Of a DNA stretch of 13,908 bases, positions 6,877-13,617 are shown piece after piece. A program made the translations under genes and the position numbers. Position 1 is the first letter of the stretch, and each line of letters opens with the position of its first letter. The notes beneath the pieces are model-generated. The model did no database searches, was not told where the DNA came from, and saw nothing but the letters and a program-made list of their open reading frames with translations. Source of the stretch: an uncultured Polymorphobacter sp. (lineage in GTDB: Bacteria; Pseudomonadota; Alphaproteobacteria; Sphingomonadales; Sphingomonadaceae); contig CALDHQ010000269.1 in NCBI GenBank assembly GCA_937894055.1, forward strand, positions 1-13,908, given 5' to 3'.

Positions 6877-6910
6877 AAGGGCCTCCGGCGGGCAGGCCAG
6901 AGGCATGCAC
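6877..6910 (+). repeat. Palindromic repeat family A, copy A3
   Basis: It starts 3 nt after the CHAT gene stop codon with AAGGGCCTCCGGCGGGCAGG, identical over 20 nt to copy A1. The hairpin is GCAGGCC (6892-6898), loop AGA, GGCATGC (6902-6908), with one mismatched pair. The stem type matches copy A2 rather than A1. It pairs with inverted copy A4 to give a large cruciform-capable structure behind the CHAT gene. Confidence 0.82.
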
Positions 6911-6935
6911 CCATTTGAAGAGCGCCTAAAAGTTG

Positions 6936-6973
6936 GGTGCAGGGGCAAGCCCCTGCCCGCCGGAGGCCCTTAA
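6936..6973 (-). repeat. Palindromic repeat family A, copy A4 (inverted)
   Basis: The reverse complement of this 38-nt stretch is identical to copy A1 at 174-211. The hairpin is GCAGGGG (6939-6945), loop CAAG, CCCCTGC (6950-6956). Copies A3 and A4 face each other across about 25 nt, and their conserved heads can pair as long outer arms. The block may act as a terminator of the CHAT transcript and, because it is symmetric, may insulate the pilus genes that follow. Confidence 0.85.
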
Positions 6974-7024
6974 CCCCCTCCCCACCCCGCCGTAGACAGG
7001 ACAAGCCGCGCGGAGTTTTGTTGC

Positions 7025-7468
7025 ATGTCCTCGATTACCAGCTGCGCGCATGATCGCAGCGGCGCTGCAGCGGTGGAGTTTGCGTTGCTGATGCCGGTGC
7101 TGATGCTGTTGCTGCTCGGTCTGGCGGATTTCGCAACGCTGGCCAGCCGGACGTTGCAGGTCGAGGCGGCGGCGCGGACCGGGGCGAACTATGCACGCCG
7201 GCATGGCTGGCAGGCTGACGCTATTGCCCGCGCGGCGGGTGATGGTTTGGCGACGCTCAGTGACGCGCGCGCGATGCCACGATTGATCGAGGGCTGTCTG
7301 CAGCGCGATGGCACAACGACGCCGGCACACAAGCGCTGTGCCGATGGCGGCGCGCCGGGCGTCTATGTCGAGGTGACAGTGACGGCGGCATCGGCGCCGA
7401 TGTTGCTGCGGTCGCGCGCCCTGCTACCCGACAGCGTTTCGGGGCAGGCGCTGGTGCGGATTGGCTAG
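7025..7468 (+). CDS. TadE-like pseudopilin/pilus assembly protein 1
   Basis: The 147-residue protein has a short basic leader and then GAAAVEFALLMPVLMLLLLG, a hydrophobic N-terminal helix. A candidate prepilin cleavage site lies after Gly13, with Glu at +5 (Glu18), the hallmark of type IVb pilins and TadE-type pseudopilins. The rest is a soluble periplasmic domain with two Cys (in GCLQRD and KRCADG) and a final beta-rich segment. TadE proteins are inner-membrane minor pilins of the Flp/Tad pilus and are processed by the prepilin peptidase. ATG 7025 has CGGAG about 10 nt upstream. It is the first of three close-packed genes of this type, with 1 nt to the next. I avoid choosing between tadE and tadF because all three genes are short. 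Confidence 0.85.
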   Translation: MSSITSCAHDRSGAAAVEFALLMPVLMLLLLGLADFATLASRTLQVEAAARTGANYARRHGWQADAIARAAGDGLATLSDARAMPRLIEGCLQRDGTTTPAHKRCADGGAPGVYVEVTVTAASAPMLLRSRALLPDSVSGQALVRIG

Positions 7469-7469
7469 G

Positions 7470-7847
7470 ATGCTTGCCACAAGGCTGGCGCGCTGCAGTC
7501 GTGGTGCGACCGCGCTCGAATTCGCGCTGATCGCCCCGCCGTTGCTGATGCTGCTGATCGGCACGATGGATGTCGGGCGGTTGTTATGGACGCGCGCGGC
7601 GCTGCAGGATGCGGTGGTGCGGGCAGCGCGCTGTGTGGCGGTGACGCCCAAGACATGCGGCAATCCGGACGAAATCGGCGCATTTGCGCGCGATTCGGCG
7701 ACCATATCAGCGCTTGGTGACGTGGAATTCAGCTTGCAGCACGGCTTTTGCGGTGTCCAGGTGCGTGCCCGGCTCGGCTACCATGCGCTGGTGCCGTTTT
7801 TCGGCTTGCTGGCGCCTGAGCTGGAGGCAACCGCGTGCGTGCCGTGA
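7470..7847 (+). CDS. TadE-like pseudopilin/pilus assembly protein 2
   Basis: The 125-residue protein begins with a basic leader, then GATALEFALIAPPLLMLLIG. Gly12 followed by Glu at +5 (Glu17) again matches a type IVb prepilin cleavage site. The remainder is a small domain with four Cys (RCVAV, KTCGN, GFCGV and near the end, ACVP), so disulfides are likely once it is exported. ATG 7470 begins 1 nt after the preceding stop. A TTG at 7461 would overlap it and is less likely. Its stop overlaps the next ATG (TGATG at 7845-7849), so the three genes are probably translated in a coupled way. Confidence 0.85.
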   Translation: MLATRLARCSRGATALEFALIAPPLLMLLIGTMDVGRLLWTRAALQDAVVRAARCVAVTPKTCGNPDEIGAFARDSATISALGDVEFSLQHGFCGVQVRARLGYHALVPFFGLLAPELEATACVP

Positions 7848-8353
7848 TGCGCGGAGCTTTGCATGACCGGCGCGGCGCCACCGCGATCTTCACCGCGCTG
7901 ATGATGACCACGATGCTCGGCTTTGTCGGACTGGGCGTCGATGCCGGGCTGTGGCTGCAACTGCGTGCCGCGACGCAAGGCATCGCCGACACTGCCGCGA
8001 CCGCCGCCGCGATGAGCGACGGCGATGCGCGGGCGGAGGCGCTGGCGATGGCCGCCGCGCACGGGCTGATCGACGGCGAAAACGGCGTGACGGTCACCGG
8101 CGGCTGGCGCAAGGCCGGCAAGCGCGGCGACGCGGTGTTTGATGTCATCATCACTCGGCCGACACCGCTGCTGTTTGCGCGCGCCTTCATCAGCCAGACA
8201 TCGGGGTTGCAAGTGAGCGCCAGCGCCGCGCCCGACCCGGCGTGCGCGGACAAGCCCGACAAGGGCGAGAAGGATAAGGGCGAGAAGGCTGAAAAGGCCG
8301 ACAAGCGTGACGATGCGGAAAAGACTGATTGTGTCGCGCAGCTGGTCGGGTAG
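7847..8353 (+). CDS. Short TadG-like (Tad-domain) pilus protein with Lys-rich tail
   Basis: The 168-residue product opens with RRGATAIFTALMMTTMLGF and a VDAGLWLQLRAATQGIADTAATAAA segment, the signature of the TadG N-terminal helix and following region. It has no Glu at +5 after the Gly, unlike its two neighbours. Typical TadG proteins run to several hundred residues and may carry a von Willebrand A domain; nothing of that kind is present. The last 35 residues are low-complexity Lys/Asp/Glu (KGEKDKGEKAEKADK) ending in a segment with one Cys. ATG 7847 overlaps the preceding stop as TGATG; GTG 7835 is an alternative. The gene ends just before the bidirectional hairpin and converges on the tadC end of the minus-strand operon. 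Confidence 0.75.
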   Translation: MRGALHDRRGATAIFTALMMTTMLGFVGLGVDAGLWLQLRAATQGIADTAATAAAMSDGDARAEALAMAAAHGLIDGENGVTVTGGWRKAGKRGDAVFDVIITRPTPLLFARAFISQTSGLQVSASAAPDPACADKPDKGEKDKGEKAEKADKRDDAEKTDCVAQLVG

Positions 8354-8390
8354 CGGTTGCTTATTTAGATATATCTAAATGGCAAACCGC
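8353..8390. terminator. Hairpin with AT-rich 18-bp palindrome between convergent operons
   Basis: A perfect 18-bp palindrome, ATTTAGATATATCTAAAT (8363-8380), is flanked by GCGGTTGC (8353-8360) and GCAAACCGC (8382-8390), which pair with one bulge. The element begins at the last base of the TadG-like stop codon and lies 46 nt before the tadC stop on the other strand. A bidirectional terminator is the simplest reading, although no clear T tract follows on either strand. The AT-rich core is striking in this GC-rich DNA and could also be an operator. Confidence 0.55.
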
Positions 8391-8435
8391 CTTTACCCCC
8401 CTGCACCCGTAAAGACTGACCACATTCGCGACGCG

Positions 8436-9335
8436 CTACTGCCCCATGACCTGGATGATCGCTGGCCCGATCAAAACGATAAACAGCGGCGGCAGCACGA
8501 AAATAATCATCGGAATGGTCAGCACCGCCGGCAGCCGCGCCGCCTTGGCCTCGGCCGCCATCATCCGCGCCGAACGGAATTCGGTCGCCAGAATCCGCAG
8601 CGATTGCGCCAGCGGCGTGCCGTAGCGCTCGGTCTGCGCCAGGATATTGACCATGCCGCGCACCGACGCCAGCGGCACCCGCGCCGCCCAGTTCGCCAGC
8701 GCATCGCCGCGCCGTGGCAGGAAGCCGAGCTCGACCGCTGTCAGCGCCAGCTCGTCGGCGATTTCGGGGGCACCGGGCGCCATCTCGCGCGCCACCCGGC
8801 GCATTGCGGCGTCGAGGCTCAACCCGGCTTCGGCGCAGATAACGAACAGGTCGAGCGCATCGGGCAGCGCCATCTGCAGCTTGATCCGGCGCTTGGCCGC
8901 AGCATTTTGGACGAACAGCGTCGGCACCCGGCTGGCGACGATAACCAGCAACGCCGCGACCGCCAGCGCACTCGCCGCAGCGACGCCGGCCTGGCGCAGC
9001 ACCAGCCACCCTATGACCCCGGCCACCACCGGCAGCACCAGCCGCGCCACCAGTAGCAGCACCAGCGCATCGGCACTACGCCACCCCGCCTGCGCCAATG
9101 CCAGCGCCGCGCTGCGCGCCTCGTCACCGCGCAGCAGGTCGAAGCGCGTGCACAGCTGCGTCGCGCGGTCGATCAGCGTTTCGCGCCATAGTCTCCGCGC
9201 CTCAGGCACCGAGGCATCGCGCCGCGCCAGCGCCTGCGCCCGCACCGTCAAGGCGTCCGCCGGCTGCAGCGCCAGCCCGAGCACGACGGCGGCGGCAAAG
9301 CTGAGCAGCGCGATGCCCGCCAGCAGCAGCGTCAC
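8436..9335 (-). CDS. tadC: Tad pilus assembly inner-membrane protein TadC
   Basis: This 299-residue type II secretion F-domain protein forms, with TadB, the inner-membrane platform on which the TadA/CpaF ATPase drives Flp pilus assembly. Hydrophobic segments lie at about residues 5-25, 85-145 and 265-297. The F domain sits at about residues 155-270 and includes ALPDALDLFVICAEAGLSLD, AMRRVAREM, ELGFLPRRGDALANWA and GTPLAQSLRILATEFR. The start is GTG at 9335-9333, overlapping the tadB stop as GTGA. This implies coupled translation and identifies the gene as the last in the operon. The order tadB then tadC matches Tad loci generally. The stop is TAG at 8438-8436. Confidence 0.93.
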   Translation of the reverse strand: MTLLLAGIALLSFAAAVVLGLALQPADALTVRAQALARRDASVPEARRLWRETLIDRATQLCTRFDLLRGDEARSAALALAQAGWRSADALVLLLVARLVLPVVAGVIGWLVLRQAGVAAASALAVAALLVIVASRVPTLFVQNAAAKRRIKLQMALPDALDLFVICAEAGLSLDAAMRRVAREMAPGAPEIADELALTAVELGFLPRRGDALANWAARVPLASVRGMVNILAQTERYGTPLAQSLRILATEFRSARMMAAEAKAARLPAVLTIPMIIFVLPPLFIVLIGPAIIQVMGQ

Positions 9336-10312
9336 AGCTCGAACCGCACCATCTGGCGCATCACCAGCGCGCCGACGACCATGCTGGCGGCGGCCCCGCC
9401 GAGCAGCACATGGCCGAGGCTGGTGGTGAACAGCGGGTCGATATAGCCCGGCGACGCAACCAGCATCAGCGCGCCCATCACCAGCGGCAAGGCGCCGATG
9501 ATGACCGCGCTCGCCACCGCTTCGGACGACATCGCCTTGACCTTGAGGCGCATCGCCTCGCGGTTGCGGAGGATCTCGTCAAGGTTGGCGAGCGTTTCGG
9601 CGAGGTTGCCGCCGGTTTCGCGTTGCACCGACAGCGTGATGACGAAGAAATCGAGCGCCGGCAGCTTGAGCCGCCGCGCCACGACCCAAAGCGCGGTCTC
9701 CAAGCCCTGCCCGAGCCGCAATTCGTTGGCGATGCCGGCGAATTCCTCGCCGACCGGCCCGCTGACCTCGCGGCCGACTTCGACGATGGTATCGGCAATC
9801 GGCAGCCCGGCCTTGAGCCCGCGCACGATCAGCCCGATGGCATCGGGCATCCCCGCGGCGAACTTGGCACGCCGGCGCTGCGCCAGCGTCCCCAGCCCCA
9901 GCCACGGCAGCAACGCGCCTGCGGCCAACGCGCCGGTCAGCACCAGCAGCGGCAGCGCCCCGGCCAGCAGCGCGCCGACCCCGGCGATAGCCGCGACGGC
10001 AGCAGCCAGCGCCAACAGCCGGCGCAACGGAATCTCCAGCCCGGTCGCATCGAGCCGTGCGCGCAGTTGCGGCAGCCGCGCCTCAATCTGCGCCGCCCAG
10101 TCGTCTGTCGCACCGTCGCGCATAATCGGCGCTGCGGTCGAACCGCGCGTCTGCGGCGTCGCGGCGGCCGCCCGCGCCAGGTCGCGCGCGTGCAGCAGGC
10201 GGCGCGCCCGGCGGGTCAGCCGCAGGTCGCGCACCAGCGGCAGCGCGGCCGCCGCCACCAGCGCCAGCAGCGCCGCCGCACCGGCGACCAGCAAAGGCGC
10301 CAGCAACGTCAT
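9332..10312 (-). CDS. tadB: Tad pilus assembly inner-membrane protein TadB
   Basis: This 326-residue protein has an N-terminal membrane segment (LLAPLLVAGAAALLALVAAA), a basic linker, a central hydrophobic pair at about 100-145 and a type II secretion F domain at about 160-285. The domain includes GMPDAIGLIVRGLKAGLP, GLETALWVVARRLKLPALDF and the conserved ETGGNLAETLANL, then a C-terminal membrane pair. It is the partner of TadC in the pilus platform. ATG 10312 is chosen because it overlaps the cpaF stop as ATGA. An in-frame extension to 10390 would run back through the cpaF end and is unlikely. Confidence 0.93.
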   Translation of the reverse strand: MTLLAPLLVAGAAALLALVAAAALPLVRDLRLTRRARRLLHARDLARAAAATPQTRGSTAAPIMRDGATDDWAAQIEARLPQLRARLDATGLEIPLRRLLALAAAVAAIAGVGALLAGALPLLVLTGALAAGALLPWLGLGTLAQRRRAKFAAGMPDAIGLIVRGLKAGLPIADTIVEVGREVSGPVGEEFAGIANELRLGQGLETALWVVARRLKLPALDFFVITLSVQRETGGNLAETLANLDEILRNREAMRLKVKAMSSEAVASAVIIGALPLVMGALMLVASPGYIDPLFTTSLGHVLLGGAAASMVVGALVMRQMVRFEL

Positions 10313-11973
10313 GTCATCGCCGCCGCAAGTTCGGCGTCGAGCCCGTAATAGGCGGCACGCGGGCTGAAGTGCGGCCGCAACCGCGAACATTCGAAGCCGC
10401 CGCGCACCGCACCCGCCGCCATCTGCGCCGCACCGTCATCGAGGTGATACGCAAACAGTTCCTTGAGCACGATGGTGTCGCCTTCGATGCCGGCGATTTC
10501 GGTGATGCTGGTGATGCGCCGCACGCCGTCGCGCATCCGCGCGATCTGCACGACCATGTGCACCGCCGCGGCAATCTGCGTGCGCACCGCCGCGACGGGC
10601 AGGTTGAACCCCGCCATCGCCACCATATTCTCGAGCCGCGTCAGCGCCTCGCGCGGGCGGTTGGCGTGGATGGTGCCGAGCGAGCCGTCATGGCCGGTGT
10701 TCATCGCCTGCAGCATGTCGATCGCCTCCTGCCCGCGAATTTCGCCGAGGATGATGCGGTCGGGCCGCATGCGCAGCGCGTTCTTGAGCAGGTCGCGCAT
10801 GTTGATTTCACCCTTGCCCTCCAGGTTCGCCGGGCGCGTTTCGAGCCGCACGACATGCGGCTGCTGCAGTTGCAGTTCGGCGGCGTCCTCGATGGTGACG
10901 ATGCGCTCGTCGGTGCCGATGAGCTGCGACATGGCGTTGAGCAACGTCGTCTTGCCCGATCCGGTGCCGCCCGAAATCAGGATGTTGAGCCGGCAGCGCG
11001 CGGCAATCTTGAGCACCGTCGCCATCGCCGGCGCCAGATTGCCCTGCGTCGCCATGCGGTCGAGATCGATGCTCATCTTCGAGAATTTGCGGATCGAGAT
11101 CGACGGGCCATCGAGCGCCAGCGGCGGGATGATGATGTTGACGCGGCTGCCATCCGCCAGCCGCGCATCGACCAGCGGCGACGCCTCGTCGACGCGGCGA
11201 CCAATCTGCGTGACGATGCGCGTCACCACCGCCATGACATGCGCATTGTCGCGGAAGGTGACGTCGGTGCGCTCCAGCCGCCCGCGGCGTTCGACAAACA
11301 CCTGCGACGCGCCGTTAACCAGAATATCGTTGATGCTGTCATCGGCGAGCAGCGGTTCGAGCGGCCCGAGCCCGAGCATGTCGTCGAGCAGCAAGGTCAC
11401 CAGCTCGCGCTGTTCGCGCTGGTTTAGCTGCAGCGCCAGCTCGGTCAGCACCTCGGCGACGACCCCGGTCAGCCGCCGCGCCAGTTCGCCACGCCCGAGC
11501 TTGGCAGCCGCCGCGCTGTCGATGCGCTCCATGACGCGCGGATAGACCAAGGGCACGACGCGCGCGACTTCGCTTTGCACCGGCGCCGCAGTAGCGACGC
11601 CCAGCGCCGCACCGGGCAGCGCACTTCGAGCAACCAGCGGCGCGGCGGCGGGCGCAGCGTCGCTGCCGGCGGCGATGATGCCGTGCAGGAACTGCGTCAC
11701 CAGACCGCGCCGCGCCTTGGCATCGAGCCACAGCGCCTGGTCGGCGAGCGTCGTGTCGATGAGCACTGCCAGCTCGGCGGCAAGTTCGCCGCGTGGCCGG
11801 GCGCCGTCGCGCGCCGGATCGAAGCGGTGCGCGACCAATGGCTGCAGCAACGCCGTAACCGCCTGCGGGGTCGACGCAGCCAGGCCGCGCGCCGGGCCGA
11901 GTGCGGCGACCGCGACCGTGTCGGCACGGCGTCCGAACGCGCTCAACGCAGCACCGATTGTAGTCGCTGCCAT
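10309..11973 (-). CDS. cpaF: Tad pilus assembly ATPase CpaF (TadA) with duplicated N-domain
   Basis: This hexameric secretion ATPase powers Flp pilus extension and, in characterised systems, retraction. The C-terminal half is canonical: RVNIIIPPLALDGPSISIRKF, Walker A GGTGSGKT at residues 335-342 with Lys341, the Asp box IVTIEDAAELQL, Walker B RIILGEIRGQEAIDML and the His-box region TGHDGSLGTIHANRP. The usual N-domain (YPRVMERID to LLLDDMLGLGPLEPLL) is at about residues 144-210. Before it, residues 45-104 align without gaps to residues 145-204, with about 21 of 60 positions identical, so the domain appears duplicated. Total length is 554 residues against roughly 450-500 for many CpaF proteins. 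ATG 11973 overlaps cpaE by 31 nt. TTG 11946 would overlap the cpaE stop as TTGA, in the style of the rest of the operon, and would give an N-terminus MSAFGRR; both starts remain possible. Confidence 0.93.
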   Translation of the reverse strand: MAATTIGAALSAFGRRADTVAVAALGPARGLAASTPQAVTALLQPLVAHRFDPARDGARPRGELAAELAVLIDTTLADQALWLDAKARRGLVTQFLHGIIAAGSDAAPAAAPLVARSALPGAALGVATAAPVQSEVARVVPLVYPRVMERIDSAAAAKLGRGELARRLTGVVAEVLTELALQLNQREQRELVTLLLDDMLGLGPLEPLLADDSINDILVNGASQVFVERRGRLERTDVTFRDNAHVMAVVTRIVTQIGRRVDEASPLVDARLADGSRVNIIIPPLALDGPSISIRKFSKMSIDLDRMATQGNLAPAMATVLKIAARCRLNILISGGTGSGKTTLLNAMSQLIGTDERIVTIEDAAELQLQQPHVVRLETRPANLEGKGEINMRDLLKNALRMRPDRIILGEIRGQEAIDMLQAMNTGHDGSLGTIHANRPREALTRLENMVAMAGFNLPVAAVRTQIAAAVHMVVQIARMRDGVRRITSITEIAGIEGDTIVLKELFAYHLDDGAAQMAAGAVRGGFECSRLRPHFSPRAAYYGLDAELAAAMT

Positions 11974-13157
11974 AGCGAGGCGCGCGGCGCGGCGACACTC
12001 GCGACGCCGCCGAGCAACGCCGCGAGCGCCTGCCACGGCGCCGCACTGCGGGCGCTGGCGGCGAGCGGGCCGGCATCGAGCGCCGCCGCCCGCGCGGCAA
12101 CCGGGTCTTCGGCGATTTCGATGTCGCAACCGACGCCCAATGCCGCCTCGAACGCCGCGCGCGTCAATTGGCCGGGGGCATCGCGGCCACAGCGGTTGGC
12201 GATGACCAGCGGCCGCGCCCCGGCGCGCAGCCCCGCCGCCAGCCGCACCAGCCGCTGCGTGTCGCGCAGCCCTGCCAGCGTGAAATCGCTTACGATGGCG
12301 ACAGCATCGACGGTGCGCAGCAACCCGCGCGTTGCCGCGTCAAGCTGGCGCGGCAAGTCGATGATGATGGTGTCGGCGCTGCCGGCGAGTGCAGCGAGCA
12401 GCGCCGCGACCCCGGCTGCGGTGCTGCCCGTTTCGGCTTCGAGCGGCACTTCGGCGGCGAGCAAGGCCAGCCGCGCATCACCCGCCTTGCTGCCGTCGAC
12501 GCGCAACAGCGCCGCGTCGATCAGCGTCGCGTCGACGCGGTCGGGGTTGGCCAGCAGGTCGCGCAATCCCGGCCCCGGCACGACATCGAGCCCCAGCGCC
12601 AGCGCGCCGAAATGCAGGTCGAGGTCGAGCAGCACGACGCGCTGGCCGCACTGCTGCGCCAGCGTCCAGCCCGCCGACAGCGCGAGCGCGCTGGTACCGA
12701 CGCCGCCGCGCGCGCCGATCATCGCCACGACGCGCGCGCCGCTGCCGCGCTGCGTCGCCAGCGCGGCGTCGATGCTGGCCGCCAGCCGCTCGGGCGCCAG
12801 CGGCTTGACCAGATAGTCGGCGACGCCCGCGGCGATCAGGCGCCGGTAGAGCAGGATGTCATTGAGGCTGCCGACCACGATGACCCGGGTTTCGGGGGCG
12901 CAGACATTCGCCAGCGCCTCGATGCTCGCCGCGACATCGGGCGCGGCGTCGATATCGACGATGACCAGTTCGGGCGGCAGCGTCACCGCGATCAGCCGCG
13001 TCGCCGCATCGATGCCGCCGTCGATGATTTCGGCGGGCGCACCGCTGCGGGCGCGCAGCACCTCGGTCACGGCCGCGCGCGTCGGGGCATCGCACAGCGC
13101 CGCGACGTGGCGCAGCGCCCGCGCCATGCCCGGGCCGATGGCCAGTTGCTCGGTCAT
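11943..13157 (-). CDS. cpaE: Tad pilus localization protein CpaE (TadZ), MinD/ParA-like
   Basis: This 404-residue protein should place the pilus machine in the cell. Residues about 10-135 are a receiver-like domain (ELVIVDID, ETRVIVVGSLND and DYLVKPLAPERL, which keeps the conserved Lys-Pro). A MinD/ParA-type ATPase follows from about 142. Its deviant Walker A reads ARGGVGTS at 149-156, where both lysines of the KGGxGK pattern are replaced (Arg150, Thr155). VVLLDLDLHFGALALGLD and DTIIIDLPRQLDAATRGLL supply the switch I and Walker B regions. Loss of the signature lysines is frequent in CpaE/TadZ and suggests weak or no ATP hydrolysis. ATG 13157 overlaps the cpaD stop as ATGA; the open frame upstream to 13367 runs over cpaD and is not used. 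Confidence 0.92.
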   Translation of the reverse strand: MTEQLAIGPGMARALRHVAALCDAPTRAAVTEVLRARSGAPAEIIDGGIDAATRLIAVTLPPELVIVDIDAAPDVAASIEALANVCAPETRVIVVGSLNDILLYRRLIAAGVADYLVKPLAPERLAASIDAALATQRGSGARVVAMIGARGGVGTSALALSAGWTLAQQCGQRVVLLDLDLHFGALALGLDVVPGPGLRDLLANPDRVDATLIDAALLRVDGSKAGDARLALLAAEVPLEAETGSTAAGVAALLAALAGSADTIIIDLPRQLDAATRGLLRTVDAVAIVSDFTLAGLRDTQRLVRLAAGLRAGARPLVIANRCGRDAPGQLTRAAFEAALGVGCDIEIAEDPVAARAAALDAGPLAASARSAAPWQALAALLGGVASVAAPRASLWQRLQSVLR

Positions 13158-13426
13158 TTCGGCGCCGTGCCGCCGGCGGAACCATCGGTGCCGACATCGG
13201 CCAGTGGCAGCAGCTTGCCGGTGCGGTAGCGTTCGATCGGTAGCAGCGTCGCCGCGCCCATCGCCGGTGCTGCCGGCTGCGGTGACGTCAAGTCGGCGGG
13301 GTTGGCGAGCATCGCCGCGAGGTTGGCGGCATTGGCGCAGCCCATCACCACCGGCCGCGCGGTGCAAGTTGGCGTTTGTGCCGCGGCGGGCGCCGCAACG
13401 AGCATCAGTAACAGCAAGGGCTTCAT
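13154..13426 (-). CDS. cpaD: Minimal CpaD-like pilus biogenesis protein
   Basis: This is a 90-residue exported protein. The N-terminus MKPLLLLMLVAAPAAAQ is a signal peptide with a likely signal peptidase I site after AAA; no lipobox cysteine is present. The motif GCANAANLAAMLANPADL at residues 29-46 matches the conserved C-terminal part of CpaD (consensus near GCATQxNLAAxVANPxDL), and RYRTGKL follows as in the family. Full-length CpaD proteins are about 200-230 residues and usually lipoproteins, so most of the N-terminal domain is absent here. CpaD acts in the outer membrane with the CpaC secretin. ATG 13426 has a strong GGGGAGG site 7 nt upstream and overlaps the cpaC stop as ATGA, while its own stop overlaps cpaE. 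Position between cpaC and cpaE supports the call. Confidence 0.8.
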   Translation of the reverse strand: MKPLLLLMLVAAPAAAQTPTCTARPVVMGCANAANLAAMLANPADLTSPQPAAPAMGAATLLPIERYRTGKLLPLADVGTDGSAGGTAPK

Positions 13427-13617
13427 TGGCTGGCCTCCCCGGGTGCCGCGAGGCGGCCCGAAACCGGGCGCACCAGATACGGCGTGACGATGATCACAAG
13501 TTCGGTTTCGTTGCGTTCGTAGCGCGTCGAGCGGAACAGCGCGCCGAGGATCGGGACGTCGCCAATCCAGGGCAACTGGTTCTGGTTCAACGTGGTACCG
13601 CTCTGGAGCAGCCCATC
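13423..13617 (-). CDS. cpaC: Secretin CpaC, C-terminal fragment cut at the junction
   Basis: About 64 C-terminal residues of the Flp pilus secretin remain. They include GLLQSGTTLNQNQLPWIGD, VPILGALFRS, then RNETELVIIVTPYLVRPVSG, the typical end of the secretin beta domain in CpaC/RcpA. The protein forms the outer-membrane pore of the Tad pilus. The stop TGA (13425-13423) overlaps the cpaD start. Reading back toward the N-terminus, family resemblance ends at the Gly of GLLQ (13614-13612), and an in-frame stop appears at 13641-13639. The gene is therefore broken by foreign sequence rather than by the window edge. About 400 or more residues are missing. Confidence 0.85.
   Translation of the reverse strand, partial: DGLLQSGTTLNQNQLPWIGDVPILGALFRSTRYERNETELVIIVTPYLVRPVSGRLAAPGEASQ

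Noticed and set aside
12168..13229. Long plus-strand frames across the cpa operon (also 9498-10367 and 10369-11427)
   Set aside because: All are Arg/Ala/Gln-rich shadows of cpaE, cpaF and tadB, which carry clear motifs on the minus strand.
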